A stretch of 64,000 nucleotides of DNA, taken from Myrica gale (taxonomy: Eukaryota > Streptophyta > Magnoliopsida > Fagales > Myricaceae). Positions 24,055-36,500 of the stretch are shown here, one piece after another. How positions within the stretch are numbered: position 1 is the stretch's first letter; each line of letters begins with the position of its first letter. Location of the stretch: the NCBI GenBank assembly GCA_963930655.1, contig OZ005621.1:13317001-13381000 (forward strand), given 5' to 3'. The notes under the pieces were generated by a model. That model saw only the letters and a program-made list of their open reading frames with translations. It had not been told where the DNA came from and searched no databases. A program made the translations under genes and the position numbers.

Positions 24055-25325
24055 TGTTAGCCCAAGGTTGTTTTACAAACAATCTATAAATGATTTTGAT
24101 GATAACAAAAGTTTCCTAGTTTTTGAGGACTTTATAATCTATTTCTACAAACCACAAATTCCAAGTTATATTTCAAAAGGATTGAATTTATCTCTCTAAA
24201 AGTCTTTGCTCATAAGGCTTGATAATCTCTTCAAGGGATAAGACAATTAAAATCGTTTTGGAAAGAGTTGAAAACTTCAAAAACACCGATTTTTGTCTCC
24301 AGGACTTTTAGGTGTCGACACATTGCACTATCTCCCGAGACATGTTTTTCAAGGCAAAAACATGTGTCGACAAATTGACCTTATAGTGTTGACACATTGC
24401 ACTTACACCTGAGACATGTGTTTTTGATCAAAACATGTGTCGACACATTGACCTTATAGTGTCGACACATTGCACTAACTCCTTAGACCTAATTTTAGTT
24501 CAAATTTATGTGTCAGCACATGCTAGTTGAAGTGTCAACACATTAGACGGGATTGAGGATTTTCCGGAAAGCCATCAGATGCATTAAAACGCTCTTCATT
24601 TCATGGAAAAGTTTCCAACGGCTTCTCACCTACCCACTCGACCGTTGAAGACAAAATGGGTTAAATAGAAGACCGATTGTTGAAGAAATCAAGAGCTCTC
24701 ACCTACACGCACGATTTTGCAATTACTCCTTGACCTAACTCTTGAGAAAAGAGGGAAAGCCTTGAAGAAGAGAGAAGCTCCGCACCTACTAAGAATGTCT
24801 GCTCTTTCACCATCAAATTTTGAGTCTTCTAGTGTAAATCTATTCTCTCTCTCCTACCCTTGTACCTCATACTTGAATATTCAGCTTTCAGAGCCAATAC
24901 GTGAGTTTTCACCTTGTACCCTTTCATTTAAACTTTGAGAGTGTTGGTTAAACACTGGGTCCTACTTGTGGGAGTAGAAGAAATCCTGTGTGAGGATTTG
25001 TGAAGAGTTTAAGCGTGATCTTTGAAAACGCTTTGTAACGGTTCCTTAGCACCCCGTAAGCTAAGGTGTACTTGTTATTCGATTATAGTGAGGGAAGCCC
25101 AAGGAAGTCAATTGCCTTGGGGGTGGATGTAGGCAAGTGTTTTGGCCGAAACACCTAAAAACTACAGTGTTATCTCTTTAACCCTTATCTTCTTAAATTT
25201 CTTTATTTCTATAATGTTTTGGTTTATTGTTATTGTTTATGATTGGTGTTTTAAATCTCCTGAAAATTGTTAAATTTTATTAAAACTCAATTCACCCCCC
25301 TCTTGGTTTGCTACATAGTCTTTCA
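24055..25325 (+). repeat. 5' LTR of copia element C
   Basis: This 1271-bp LTR starts TGTTAGCCC and ends AGTCTTTCA. A run of TGTCGACACA-type palindromes lies at about 24312-24545. The segment AATTCACCCCCCTCTTGG sits shortly before its end. A TTGGTATC primer-site start follows and is then interrupted by element B. Confidence 0.92.
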
Positions 25326-25828
25326 ATTGGTATCGTATGTGAGACCCCGAATTTAATTCTATCAATTTACTGCTTATGAGCTTTTAAGTATGTATTACTT
25401 TAATTAAGAGTGTATTATGGAGAATGTATGTATGATTTTATGTATCTAAAGTTATGTCTGGATGAAATTTCTCCCTAGCGTTTTATGAGTTTTAAGCTAG
25501 AAGTTTAAATGTTATACTAATTGTTCTTGATTAATTGAGCAGTTGAGATTTATTAGCTTGAAGTGTTTCATTAATTGAATATGTCCTTAAGTTACAATAA
25601 TTGGAAAAATTTAAATAGGCTTTAATTTTGATATATATGTGATAATATGTGGATTCTTGGAACAAGAAATGAGGAGACATATTAAGGTTAAATTTGAGGA
25701 GTTGCAGGAAAAGAAAAGAAAATTTTCTTTAGGGGCAGAAAAGGAAAGAAGAGAGAAAATTGAGGGATAAAAAGGGAAGTAGGGGGGAAGGGCAGTTTTG
25801 CCTTTTCCCTTCCCCCAATCCCTTCCCG

Positions 25829-25834
25829 TATAAG
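25829..25834 (+). promoter_or_regulatory. Candidate TATA box of element B LTR
   Basis: TATAAG lies in a C-rich context (TTCCCGTATAAGCCAGCC), about 50 bp before the GAA-rich tract, as expected for a promoter followed by a purine-rich leader. The same motif is at 38415-38420 in the 3' LTR. The start site itself is inferred. Confidence 0.45.
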
Positions 25835-25878
25835 CCAGCCCCCTCCCCATATTCTCATAAGCTTGCCCTAGCTCACCC

Positions 25879-25985
25879 GACCAAAAGAAGAAGAAGGAGA
25901 AAGAGGAAGAAGGAAAAAGAAGAAGAAGGAAGAAGAAGAAGGAGAAAGAAGAAAAAGGAGAAGAAGGAAAAGAGAAGGAGAAAAG
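25879..25985 (+). repeat. GAA/GGA-rich tract in LTR B
   Basis: A purine-only stretch of AAGAAG and GGAGAAAG units, repeated in the 3' LTR at about 38470-38575. It corresponds to the CTT tract in D1. The basic or aromatic proteins it appears to encode are composition artefacts. Confidence 0.85.
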
Positions 25986-27028
25986 CTAGGTAAAATCCGG
26001 CCCTTTCTAGGAAAATCTCTGCTGGCCATCTCTCCCATTCTCTTCTTGCTTCCTTTTGTTGGTTGGTTGTTGTGATGGTTCTTGTCTAGATAGATTTTCT
26101 CCTTGAGTTTCATGTGTTTTCTTTGAAGAAAATGTGGATCTAATGAGTTTTAGAGAGTTGTATGGATTGTGCACAAAACCATGGAGAATATGGTTAGATC
26201 TGGAACTTTAAAAACCAAAGAGAAACATAGATGCACACTAGGTGTTTGATAAAAGACCAAAGGAAGTGGAAAAGATGCAATAACATTTGTTTGGAGGGTT
26301 GGAATCATGGTATTGTTAGAAGTCTTGATTTGTAGGTGTTAAATGGAAGTCTGGAATATGAGGTTATAAAAGGAGAGCATGTTAAGACAAATTTCGTGGG
26401 GTTGGATGTATTATGTGTGTTTGGTGTCTGAAATATGGACTGACGCTCGACAGGCGCTCGACAGGCGCTCGAGCACCCTTCAAGAATTATTAGTGCAGTA
26501 AGTTCACGCTCGACAGGCGCTCGACTGGCGCTCGAGCACCCTTCAAGAAATTTTTGTGTAGTAAGTTCACGCTCGACCGACGCTCGACCAGCGCTCGAGC
26601 GTCCTTCGAACAATTTCACAGAGGCTTAGCGCTCGACTGACGCTCGACCAGCTCTCGAGCATCCCTCAACATTTTTATACAGAGGCTTAGCGCTCGACCG
26701 GCTTCTTTGAATTTCACGAAATTTTTCCTAAGTTTCTAAGTTTCCTATTGACCTATTAGAAGACTCTACTAGGTTTTTCACTTAAGAAAATGCCTTGTGG
26801 TGTAAGATGACCAACGAGAGGTCAAGAATATGGATGTTTTTGTATGACGAAGTATGAGTTATTGAATTACTACTTTATACACCTAGTGAACCTTTGAATA
26901 ACACTAGTGTGACCCAATTGTAGGCAAGTACAATTCAGGCGCTCAAGGGAACGAAGGTAAGGGGAACTTGTAATTGGAGCTTACGTTTGTAAGTAGCAAT
27001 CGTAAGTAGGAACTTACGCTTTTCAAAA

Positions 27029-27883
27029 CTGGAATGATACACAGCATGAAAGTATTTATGAATATGCACATCAAGCATGGCATGACACGAGCATTTCATG
27101 ATTTTCTTGAAAGAAAAAGAAGCATGCAAGCATGGAAAGTATTATGGTTATTCATTTTCAAGCATGACATTATCAAGCACGACATGAATACATCATGATC
27201 ATTTGCATTCATTTTCTTCATGAGAAAGGAGAAATTTTATGCAAATGAAAGTACCATTTTTATGCTACTTTATGATAAGTTTTATAACAAGTTAGTTAAT
27301 GAACCCAAGTCGGTCGGTACCGTACCAAGTCAAGAAGGTGCATCCATACGGAAGGACGTTTACGTGAAGGGTGGATGTCACCTAGGGCACCCATACCGAA
27401 GGATGCTTGCAAGAAGGATGGGTAGTCCACGAGGTATGTTCAATCACACTGAAGGATTCTTGCAAGAAGGTGTGAACCTCGAAGGGTCGTGTCTAGCTAC
27501 TGAAGGACGAATGCGAGAAGGTGTGCTAGCTCGACCATATGTAAGGTCCCTAAGGGAAATAGGGGACAGTTCCAACGGGAACGCACAACACTGATGTCAG
27601 GGGTAAATAGATGGCAAGTAGCCCATCAGATAAGATGAGAAATGATTTTTCCAAAAGCAAGAAAATTTACAAGTATAAGTATTGTTTTCAAGAGCAAGTG
27701 CATGTGCATATGCAAACATGAGGCATATACGTGCATCACGATTCATGATCATGCATGAATCGTATTATGTTTACATGATTATGATTTCAAGTTCAAGTGC
27801 ATGCTTACGATTTCAAATCCATGTTTTAGCTATAATTCCTTACTGAGTCTTTCGACTCACAGTTTTAAATTGTATCATTCCAG
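27029..27883 (+). promoter_or_regulatory. Conserved inverted-repeat module in the 5' LTR of B
   Basis: The arms CTGGAATGATACA (27029-27041) and TGTATCATTCCAG (27871-27883) are perfect 13-bp complements. Between them are four degenerate units of the type GAAGGACGAATGCGAGAAGG (27350-27530) and the dyad TGAGTC-n4-GACTCA next to the right arm. Function is unknown. Confidence 0.6.
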
Positions 27884-28313
27884 ATAATGTTTCAGGGGAG
27901 GAAACTTAAGAGGAGGACCTTGAATCCTTAGGAGAAGGGTTGGCGATAATGTCTTTTTCTTTTTGCTTTTTATTAGTAAATGTTTAGATAATTTTTGTAA
28001 GAGCCGGCATGAGCCTCCGTGATGTGGTGGTCATGGGTTATTCGGCTTAGTAAGTTAAGGATTTTAAACTGGTTGATATTTTGAGACCATCTTATGACCA
28101 CTTTGAATTATCAATGGGAAGCATGTTCTTATGTACGTTATACGCTAGCAATATAAGGCTTCTTTTAAATATTGAGGCATTATGATATTCCTCTGGATGA
28201 GGTATATATTCTACTGCAAGAATTTTAGTAAGTACGCTTGAGCGTTCCTTGTGGAGAATGCTCGCGGCTGTCATTAGCCTCGTCTAGCTAGCGTTCGGGG
28301 CGTGACAGTTAAG

Positions 28314-28324
28314 TGGTATCAGAG
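28314..28324 (+). other. Primer-binding site of element B
   Basis: TGGTATCAGAG matches the 3' end complement of initiator-methionine tRNA and lies six bases after the 5' LTR, the usual primer for Tekay elements. Confidence 0.85.
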
Positions 28325-28452
28325 GAAAATTTAGGAGAGTTTAGTGAACTTAGGATTTGCTTCTCGTCTTTTGGATTTCGAGTATGCTAGAAATCTCATG
28401 CACCTCAACTAGTTGTTAGGATACTTATGTAGTGATGGCGTTATAGTGCAGG

Positions 28453-31400
28453 ATGCCACCTAGGAAACAACCCATGAATAGAAACACGGAAGAGGAGCCC
28501 GAAGAACCAGGTGTCACTACCAATGATGTTTTAAGGCACATGGCTCAGCTTATCGCTGAACAGGTGCAGCAAGGAGCAAATGTGCAAGGGGCTCGAGATC
28601 GCCCTGAAGGATGCACTTTTGACCAATTCAACCGCCAACACCCGCCGGTGTACAATGGCAAAGGAGATGCCGTTTTAGCAAAGAACTGGCTCCTAGAGAT
28701 TAAAGAATTGTTGGAAGTCATGGGGTGTACAAACGCCCAGAGCTTGAGCTTCGCCACCTTTAAGCTACAGGGGGATGCCAAGAGGTGGTGGCTATCCAAG
28801 AAGCTCTTACTAAGTCAAGAGTTAGGGCAACAGCCCATAACCTGGGAGAGGTTCCAACAAGAGTTTCTGGATCATTACTTTCCTAGAATAACTCGAGAGG
28901 CAAAAGCAAGAGAGTTTGCCAATTTGACTCAGGGAGTGATGACAGTGGATCAATATTCTGGTCGATTCATGGAGTTGGTAAGGTTTGCTCCATATTTAGT
29001 ACCAGATGAGGAGAGGAAAGCTAGGAAGTTTGAAGAGGGACTCCATCCCCAAATCTATGATAGGGTCATGGCCCATAACTTGAAGACTTTGGCAGAAGTC
29101 ATAGAACGGACAGTGATAGTGGAAAGAGGGCTGCAGAGGACAGCAACATACTACGACCAGCAAAAGAGGAAGGTTCCTCCTAAGCTGGAGACATCGCAGG
29201 CACCTTGGAAGAGGAACAAGCAGGGTCCATCTCAGGCCCAGAATCAGAGACCTGGTGGAGCTCAGAACCAGAGACCTGGCTGAATCCAGATTTCAAGAGG
29301 GAATCAATTCCCAATATGCAACAAGTGTGGCAAGAAGCACCACGGAGAGTGTAGGCAGGGAGTATGCTTTCAGTGCGGGAAGCCAGGTCACATTGCCCGA
29401 GATTGTAGGGCAAAAGGTAATCCAAGCCAAGCACCCCGACCCGCACCGCAAGATAATTCGAGGCAAGGCGGTCCAACTCAAGCAAGACTATATGCTCTAA
29501 CCCCGAGGGATGCGGAGGAACAAACCAGAGTAGTAACAGGTAAGTTGCCCTTGCCTTAGGGAGAAGCCCTTGTATTATTTGATTCAGAGGCCACACATTC
29601 ATTCATTGCATCGGCATACTGTAAGGCAAGAGATATAAAGCATGAACCATTAGAATGTCATGTAGTAGTATCGACACCTACTGGTGGGAGGATCAATTGC
29701 GATCGAATAGTGAAGAATTGCCCAATAAAAGTTGAGGGGCAAATAATGCCGGCTAACCTGATAGTGATGGAGATGGGAGGATTCGACCTCATTTTAGGTA
29801 TGGATTGGTTGGCAACACACGGTGCTAGCATAAAGTGTTACGAGAAGAAGGTCGTGTTCCAAAAGGAGGGGAGACCGGATTGTAGTTTTGTAGGCATGAG
29901 AAAGGTAGAGCGAAGACCGGCAATTATTTCGACCATGCAAGCCAAGAAATTGTTGCAAGGAGGACACAAGGGGTTCTTAGTATGGGCAAATGAAATACAG
30001 AGGGAGACTGCTACGGTAGAGCAAACCCCTATAGTAAACGAATTTCCTGATGTGTTTCCGGAAGAATTACCCGGTTTACCTCCAGATAGAGAAGTGGAGT
30101 TTGGCATCGATTTAGAACCAGGGACGAACCCAATTTCTAAAGCACCGTATAGGATGGCACCAGCAGAGTTGAAGGAATTGAAGATTCAGCTGGAGGATCT
30201 ATTTGATAAAGGGTTCATTCGGCCGAGTGTGTCACCTTGGGGAGCACTGATTTTGTTCGTAAAGAAGAAAGATGGAAGCCTCAGGATGTGTATTGATTAC
30301 AGGGAGTTGAATAAGGTGACTATCAAGAATAGATATCCGTTGCCTCGCATTGATGACCTATTTGATCAATTGCAAAGGGCACAGGCATTCTCGAAGATTG
30401 ACTTGAGATCGGGATATCACCAGTTGAAGGTGAAGGGGGAAGATATACCGAAGACGGCATTTTGAACGCGATATGGCCATTATGAATTCATGGTGATGCC
30501 TTTTGGGCTAACCAATGCTCCAACTGCATTTATGGATTTGATGAATAGGGTGTTTCGGAAGTTTTTAGACAAGTTTGTGGTTGTCTTTATTGATGACATA
30601 CTGATTTACTCTCGAAATAAGGAGGAGCATGAGAAGCATCTCAGGACTGTTTTACAGATTCTAAGGGAGAAGAGGTTGTTTGCCAAGTTTTCCAAATGTG
30701 AGTTCTGGTTGGAACAAGTTCGCTTTTTGGGGCATGTAGTATCCGGTGAAGGGATTGCCGTGGATCTCGGAAAGGTAGCTGCTATATTCAAGTGGCCAAG
30801 GCCTACGAATGTGAAGGAAGTAAGAAGTTTTCTGGGATTAGCAGGGTACTATCGGAGATTTATCAAGGGATTCTCAAAGATGGCTAAGCCTTTGACTTCT
30901 CTAACAAAGAAGAATGTCAAATTTGAATGGACACATGAGTGTGAGTGGAGGTTCCAAGAGTTAAAGGCCAATTTAGTTACTGCTCCAGTGTTAGCACTAC
31001 CCTCGAAATATGGAGAGTATGAAATCTACAGCGACGCATCGAAGCAAGGTTTAGGTTGTGTTTTGATGCAAGACAAAACGGTAATAGCTTATGCATCTAC
31101 GCAGTTGAGGCCTCACGAGATGAATTACCCCACGCATGACTTGGAGTTAGCTGCGGTAGTCTATGCGTTGAAAATATGGAGACATTATTTGCATGAGGTT
31201 AAATGTGAGATATTCACCGACCATAAGAGCCTCAAGTATTTTAACACCCAGAAGGAGCTGAACATGAGGCAGCGACGATGGCTAGAGTTGATTAAAGATT
31301 ATGATTGCACAATAAGCTATCACCCCGGAAAAAGCCAATGTGGTGGCCGACGCATTAAGTAGGAAGTCCGCAGAGACAAGTTCAGCGGAGGCAAGTTCAA

Positions 31401-32950
31401 TGGAGGTGGTGCCTGAGGAAATCAGGAGAGATTTAAAAAGGGCAGAGATCGTGCTTAACATTGCCGATCAGTTTGTCTAAATTGCAGGGCTCTCATTGCA
31501 ACCTACCCTGGAGGAGCAGATTCAGGAGACCCAGAAGAATGATAAGGTGATTGAAGAGATTAGGGAGCGAATTGGGAAAAAGGAAGACCCTGATTTTGGA
31601 GATAAGGATGGGTTATTACGATATCAAGGCAGAGTTTGTGTGCCAAGTACAAGGGAGATTAAATACTTGATTATAGCAGAGGCTCATTCTACGCTTTATA
31701 CCATCCATCCAGGAGACACGAAGATGTATCGAGATATTAAGAAGGCCTTTTGGTGGCCTAATATGAAGCGGGAGATAGCCGAGTATGTGGCTCGATGTTT
31801 GACTTGACAGAAGGTGAAAGCAGAGCACTAGAGGCCAGCAGGAACATTAAAGCCTCTATAGATCCCTGAATGGAAGTGGGAATGGATAGCCATGGATTTT
31901 GTAGTAGGGTTGCCTCGAACTACTTCGGGTTACGATGCTATATGGGTGATCGTGGACCGACTAACCAAGTCGGCACACTTCTTACCCATTAAGGTGAAGT
32001 ATACCCCGGAGAAGTTACCGGAGATTTATCTTTAAGAGATTGTCAGATTACATGGAGTGCCCAAGAGCATAGTGTCGGATAGAGATCCGAGATTTACTTC
32101 GAGATTCTGGAAACGATTGCAGGAGTCGTTGTGAACTCGTTTGAATTTTAGTACCGCTTTCCACCCACAGACGGATGGGCAGTCGGAAAGAAATATACAA
32201 ATTCTGGAGGATATGCTCAGGGCTTGCGTCGTGGATTTCAAAGGAGGATGGGCTCAATACTTGCCTCTAGCAGAATTCGCGTACAATAACAGTTTTCAAG
32301 CAAGTATTGGTATGGCACCCTATGAAGCCTTGTATGGGAGGAGGTGTAGATCACCATTGTATTGGGATGAGGTAGGCGAAAGAAGGGTGTTAGGGCTAGA
32401 AATAGTTTCAGAAACACGGGAAAAGATTCAAGTAATCAAGGATAGGCTTGTGACAGCCCAAAGTCGGCAGAAGAGCTATGCTGATAACCGAAGAAGAGAA
32501 CTTGAATTTGAGGCTGGGAGCAAAGTATTTTTGAAGATTTCTCCGAAGAAGGGGATAGCGAGATTTGGGAAGAAAGGAAAGCTCCAACCCAGATTCATAG
32601 GACCCTTTGAGATCTTAGATAGAATTGGGCCCGTGGCGTACAGGTTGGCCCTACCGCCTTGTTTAGAGGGAGTCCACAATGTGTTTCATGTATCGCTCCT
32701 AAGGAAGTATGTAACTGACCCTACCCATGTATTAGCTTATGAGCCCTTGCAGGTTAGAGAAAACCTTACATATGTGGAAGAACCTATAAGGGTTTTGGAT
32801 AGGAAGGAACAACAACTAAGGACCAAAACCATACCTCTTGTTAAGATTTTGTGGAGAAACCACGGAGTAGAAGAGGCCTCATGGGAGTTAGAAAGTGAAA
32901 TGTACTCAAAATACCCACACTTGCGGGAAGAACAAAGTTATGAAGGATAA
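28453..32950 (+). pseudogene. Gag-pol region of Tekay element B (broken)
   Basis: The parts in order are: Gag (from 28453, MPPRKQPMNRNTEEEPEEPG; retrotransposon gag core with WERFQQEFLDHYFP), CCHC zinc knuckles (about 29320-29410), aspartic protease (about 29590-29900, [15 protein letters not shown] nearby), reverse transcriptase (about 30130-30720, with the FIDDILIYS active-site block), RNase H (about 30990-31360), integrase zinc and core regions (about 31640-32340), a GPY/F segment (GPFEILDRIGPVAYRLALPP) and a chromodomain at the C-terminus (IPLVKILWRNHGVEEASWEL). This order and the chromodomain place it in the Tekay/Del chromovirus clade, which in related elements directs insertion toward heterochromatin. 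It is a fossil with several breaks and is not expected to make a complete polyprotein. Confidence 0.93.
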
Positions 32951-33092
32951 TGTTCTATCGATTCTAGTTTTGTGATAGAATTTTGATATGACTTGCCTGA
33001 TCTTTTGTTTTCTTCATGGAATTGTACCTTTATGATTGTCTAACTACACGTATTAGCTTTATTGTTATGTTGTAGTATAGATATACACATAT

Positions 33093-33548
33093 ATGTGTTC
33101 AGGATTTAATGTGGGAATTGAAACTAACTGTTTCACTATGTATCAGATGTCATCGAGTCGCCGACCCCCGCGCTCTCAGTCAGTCTCTTCCCCACACTCT
33201 CCCCCGCGTAGAAGAATGACCGCACGGGAATACCGCAGTCTGTTCCGTGTGAACCCTAGACCTCTTAGCGTAATACCGCCTCAGCAACCGCAGTTGCCAG
33301 AGGTTAGGGAGGGGACTCAGGAGCCCCCGCCCTCTCAAAGGAATATTCGACCCATTCCTGTTAGGCGGAGTTATCCCACTTTTCCTGGACACAGAATGTG
33401 GTGGACTGACTCTTCAAATCCGGAAGAAGATTCGGAAGAGGTTCCGGAGGAGGATCCGGAAGAAGATCCGGAGGAGGATCCGGAAGAGGACCCAAGAGAG
33501 AATCCAATGGAGGAGGACCCTTCACCTAGGATAATAGGAAATGTGTGA
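33093..33548 (+). other. Accessory open frame downstream of pol in element B
   Basis: A separate frame opens after pol; a likely start is at 33147 (MSSSRRPPRSQSVSSPHSPP). It has a basic serine/proline-rich N-terminal half and an acidic repeat of the pattern EEDPEEDPEEDP. A plausible coding stretch of similar hydrophilic character (37611-37880) lies beyond the inserted solo LTR. Most Tekay elements are described as gag-pol only, so this third region is unusual. Function is unknown, and no signal peptide or membrane segment was seen here. Confidence 0.5.
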
Positions 33549-36500
33549 GACCCCGATTTTCTCCTACATTATTTCTTATGTATTATCTTTTATTTTCCGA
33601 TGTATTAGCTTTTATTTCATCATGGGGCCATATTTTTGGCCAATGTATGGCCTAATCTTTATGTTACGGTACTTCGATTAAAATGGGATTTTATTCCATG
33701 AAATTTCCTAAATAATTTCCTTGTCATTATATGCAAAGTTTAAATTATATTTTCCTAGGAGACGAAATTTGCAAGGTAAGTTTCTCTCTTCTGAAGTTAT
33801 ACTTTTCATTTACTTAATATGTTTCATGGTCCATAAAATTTAAATTATGATTTAAGATTTCTTTATATAGGCCAAAAATAATTAATGGATAAAATCATGA
33901 ATTTCTTTTGAGTTATTGATTGAATATTTTGTGTCATTCATATGTGGCATATATTATTACCATGAGGCCTAGATTAATAAGTAGAATTTTCATTAGAATA
34001 TCAAATGATAAGTTATTTAATAATGTGATAAGGTTTAAGAGAGATTTAAAATGATAAGCACACTTGCTTATCATAGTGATAAGCAAGCATGGTGATAGGT
34101 TAGGAAACTTTTAGGGTGATAAGTCCTTGTGGTTATTGTAGAGATAGGCTAGAGCCATTATCATAAGATAAGATATCATGCTTATGAGATGATAAGCTAT
34201 TGGAATGGATTAGATAAGCTAGAGAGCTTATGAGAGATAAGTTAGGTGAAATAGTAACCAAGTTGAAAGTTAGTTGCAATTCAAAGGTGAAAGTAACTAA
34301 GTTGGTTGAAAAGCAACCAAACAAAGTAAATGATAGTTAAGGAGATGTCTTTTACGTGAATGAGCTTGTAGTGAATTGAAAAGCCAAAAGTGAAATGACA
34401 TGTGAAGTGTAAGATAGTGTAAGATGCATTCAATGAGACAAGACAACACATGGAAGTAAAAAAGAAGAGAAAAATCAAGGGGGAAGTGGGATTTACGTAT
34501 GAATCATGTGAGGAGAGAGAGAAACCAATTCAAATGCAAGCCATGCTTAGGGAGACAAGAATTGATGTGATGAAAAGGTGAAAAGAGAGAGAGAAGGAAG
34601 GTGCATGCTTGGTCGACCAAGGCCCCCCCCATTCCTCCCCTTTCCTTCAAACTTTTCTCTCTTGTCATCTCAACACCTCAAGTCATGTGTCATAGCATTT
34701 ACTCTCCTTGGGAGACTCATTCTCTCACACCTCACACTTGCAAATGCCTTGGCCGAATTTTACACTTCACTTCACTTTCCATCTCTTCCTCACTTGGCCG
34801 AATATTGCAATTTCTCTCAACACTCTCCCACTTTCTTCTCTTGGCCGAACCACCCCTCTAGGATTCAAGGTTTGCTCATTTCCTCTTGCACTCTAAACTA
34901 CACTCTTCTTGCCTTCTAAATCACACTCCAAGAACCTAAGTTAGATCTCTTTTGTGTGACCAAATCTCTCCTTGTGCAACCCCATCTCTTCCTTGAAAAC
35001 CCTAACCATTAGCCTCATTTCTATTGAAGAAGTTAGTCTACTTCCATTAGGACTAATCATTCAAGCTTACCACATTCTTTTACCCACCATAGAACCCACA
35101 TTAGCACTACAAATCAAGCTTGGACATATTCTAAGGAGGGTGAACCGAAACTTGGAAGAAAGAGGAGTTTAGGAAAAAGTTTGGTAAAGGTAGAGGTAAG
35201 CTTGGTTCTATTTGATGATCTTACCTAAAGTTTCATAAGTACTAACCTAGGGCATTTTATTTTCTAGGTACTCAAGCTTGGGATAATCAACAAGGTAAGG
35301 TTTGGAACTTGTTCTTCTCTTGATGACCGAATGGTTTTATGTATAGATCTTGAAGTTTTAGGTTTTGATATGCCCTGATATTGTTAGATCTTGAATGTTT
35401 AAGAACCCTAGGTTATTTAAATGCTAGATTTAACCATGAAAACCTTAGATCTAAGGTTGAATGTGAAGAAAAATGCAAACGGAGAACAATGCATGTTAAA
35501 GGAAGTTAGATCTAGGTCTTGTTGTGTTGGTTGGTTGCAAGTTAATTATTTTCCTTAGATCTATGGATGTTAGTGTGTATTAAGTGTAGATCTAATGTTG
35601 ATGGGAATATTTGATGAAGATATGAAGTTGATGCATGCTAGTTAGGTCACAAATGCAAAGGATATGCACGTTATAATTTTTAGCATGAAAAATGTGACAT
35701 TTTGAGGTATGGCCGAATATGAGATGCTTAGGATTTCATGTATAATTTTGTATATGTTTAGATCTGGACATTGGCCATGATATGTGCAAGATTTATGACC
35801 CAATGAATGGTAGATGATTATGTTAGGTAAAGGATGCATGCAAATTGAAGGAAACAAAAGAGAACCTAATTATTTGGATAAAAACATGTGTTGGCCGAAT
35901 GGTATAAGCATGATATATTGTGTTGGTGTTTTGGATTCCTAGATCCTAGGTTGTGAAATTGTTGAATGGAGGATGGGATCACCCTTGGAGTTGAAGTTGT
36001 GACTAAAGGATGCATAAAATGGTAATGGCCGAATATCATAATGAAATGAAACTCGAAGTGCAATTTATGATAAATGGATTATCATTGTTCTGATGGATAA
36101 GGAAATTAGGGTTAGTACTCGGGATTAATTGAGGTTTAAGGTCCAAGTCAAGATTTAATCGTGATTAAGTTATTAATAGTTTAATGTAAGGTTTTAATGG
36201 AGTACATGAAATAATGAGAGACTTAGGTCTAAACCTAAATCCGTTGGTGTTAATTAAACCCTAATCAAGACATGGATATATATATATATTATATATTAAT
36301 GATTTAATAAACTAAGTCTTGAATAATAGTTAAAGAAAAGAGTAAATAAATATTTTAAATGATTAAAAGAATTTCAGAGATATATATATATATATCTTTG
36401 GTTGATAACCGATTTCAAAAAAATGCAAATGTTTAATTTATATGATTACTTACTATTTCTTAAGTCTAAGAAATATTTGAATCACTTGTAGGCGATCCAC

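Larger units (their letters stand above)
25338..28307 (+). repeat. 5' LTR of element B
   Basis: The LTR starts TGTGAGACCCCG and ends GCGTTCGGGGCGTGACA. In order it holds a TATA motif (25829), a GAA-rich tract (25879-25985), CTCGAG/CTCGAC palindromes (26447-26695), the inverted-repeat module (27029-27883) and the TGAGTC/GACTCA dyad. Confidence 0.95.

Noticed and set aside
25333-25337. TCGTA read as part of a normal primer site only
   Set aside because: Its exact repeat at 40837-40841 shows it is the target duplication of element B.
27220-27594. A 124-codon frame in LTR B, with a similar one at 39736-40026 and antisense frames in other LTRs
   Set aside because: Open because the ~50-bp tandem units lack stops. 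No domain, and differing strands and frames between copies.
28545-28799. Minus-strand frames opposite gag-pol of element B
   Set aside because: Shadows of the plus-strand polyprotein.
29180-29602. 140-codon minus frame across the zinc-knuckle region of B
   Set aside because: Lies opposite recognisable Gag/zinc-knuckle coding; no independent support.
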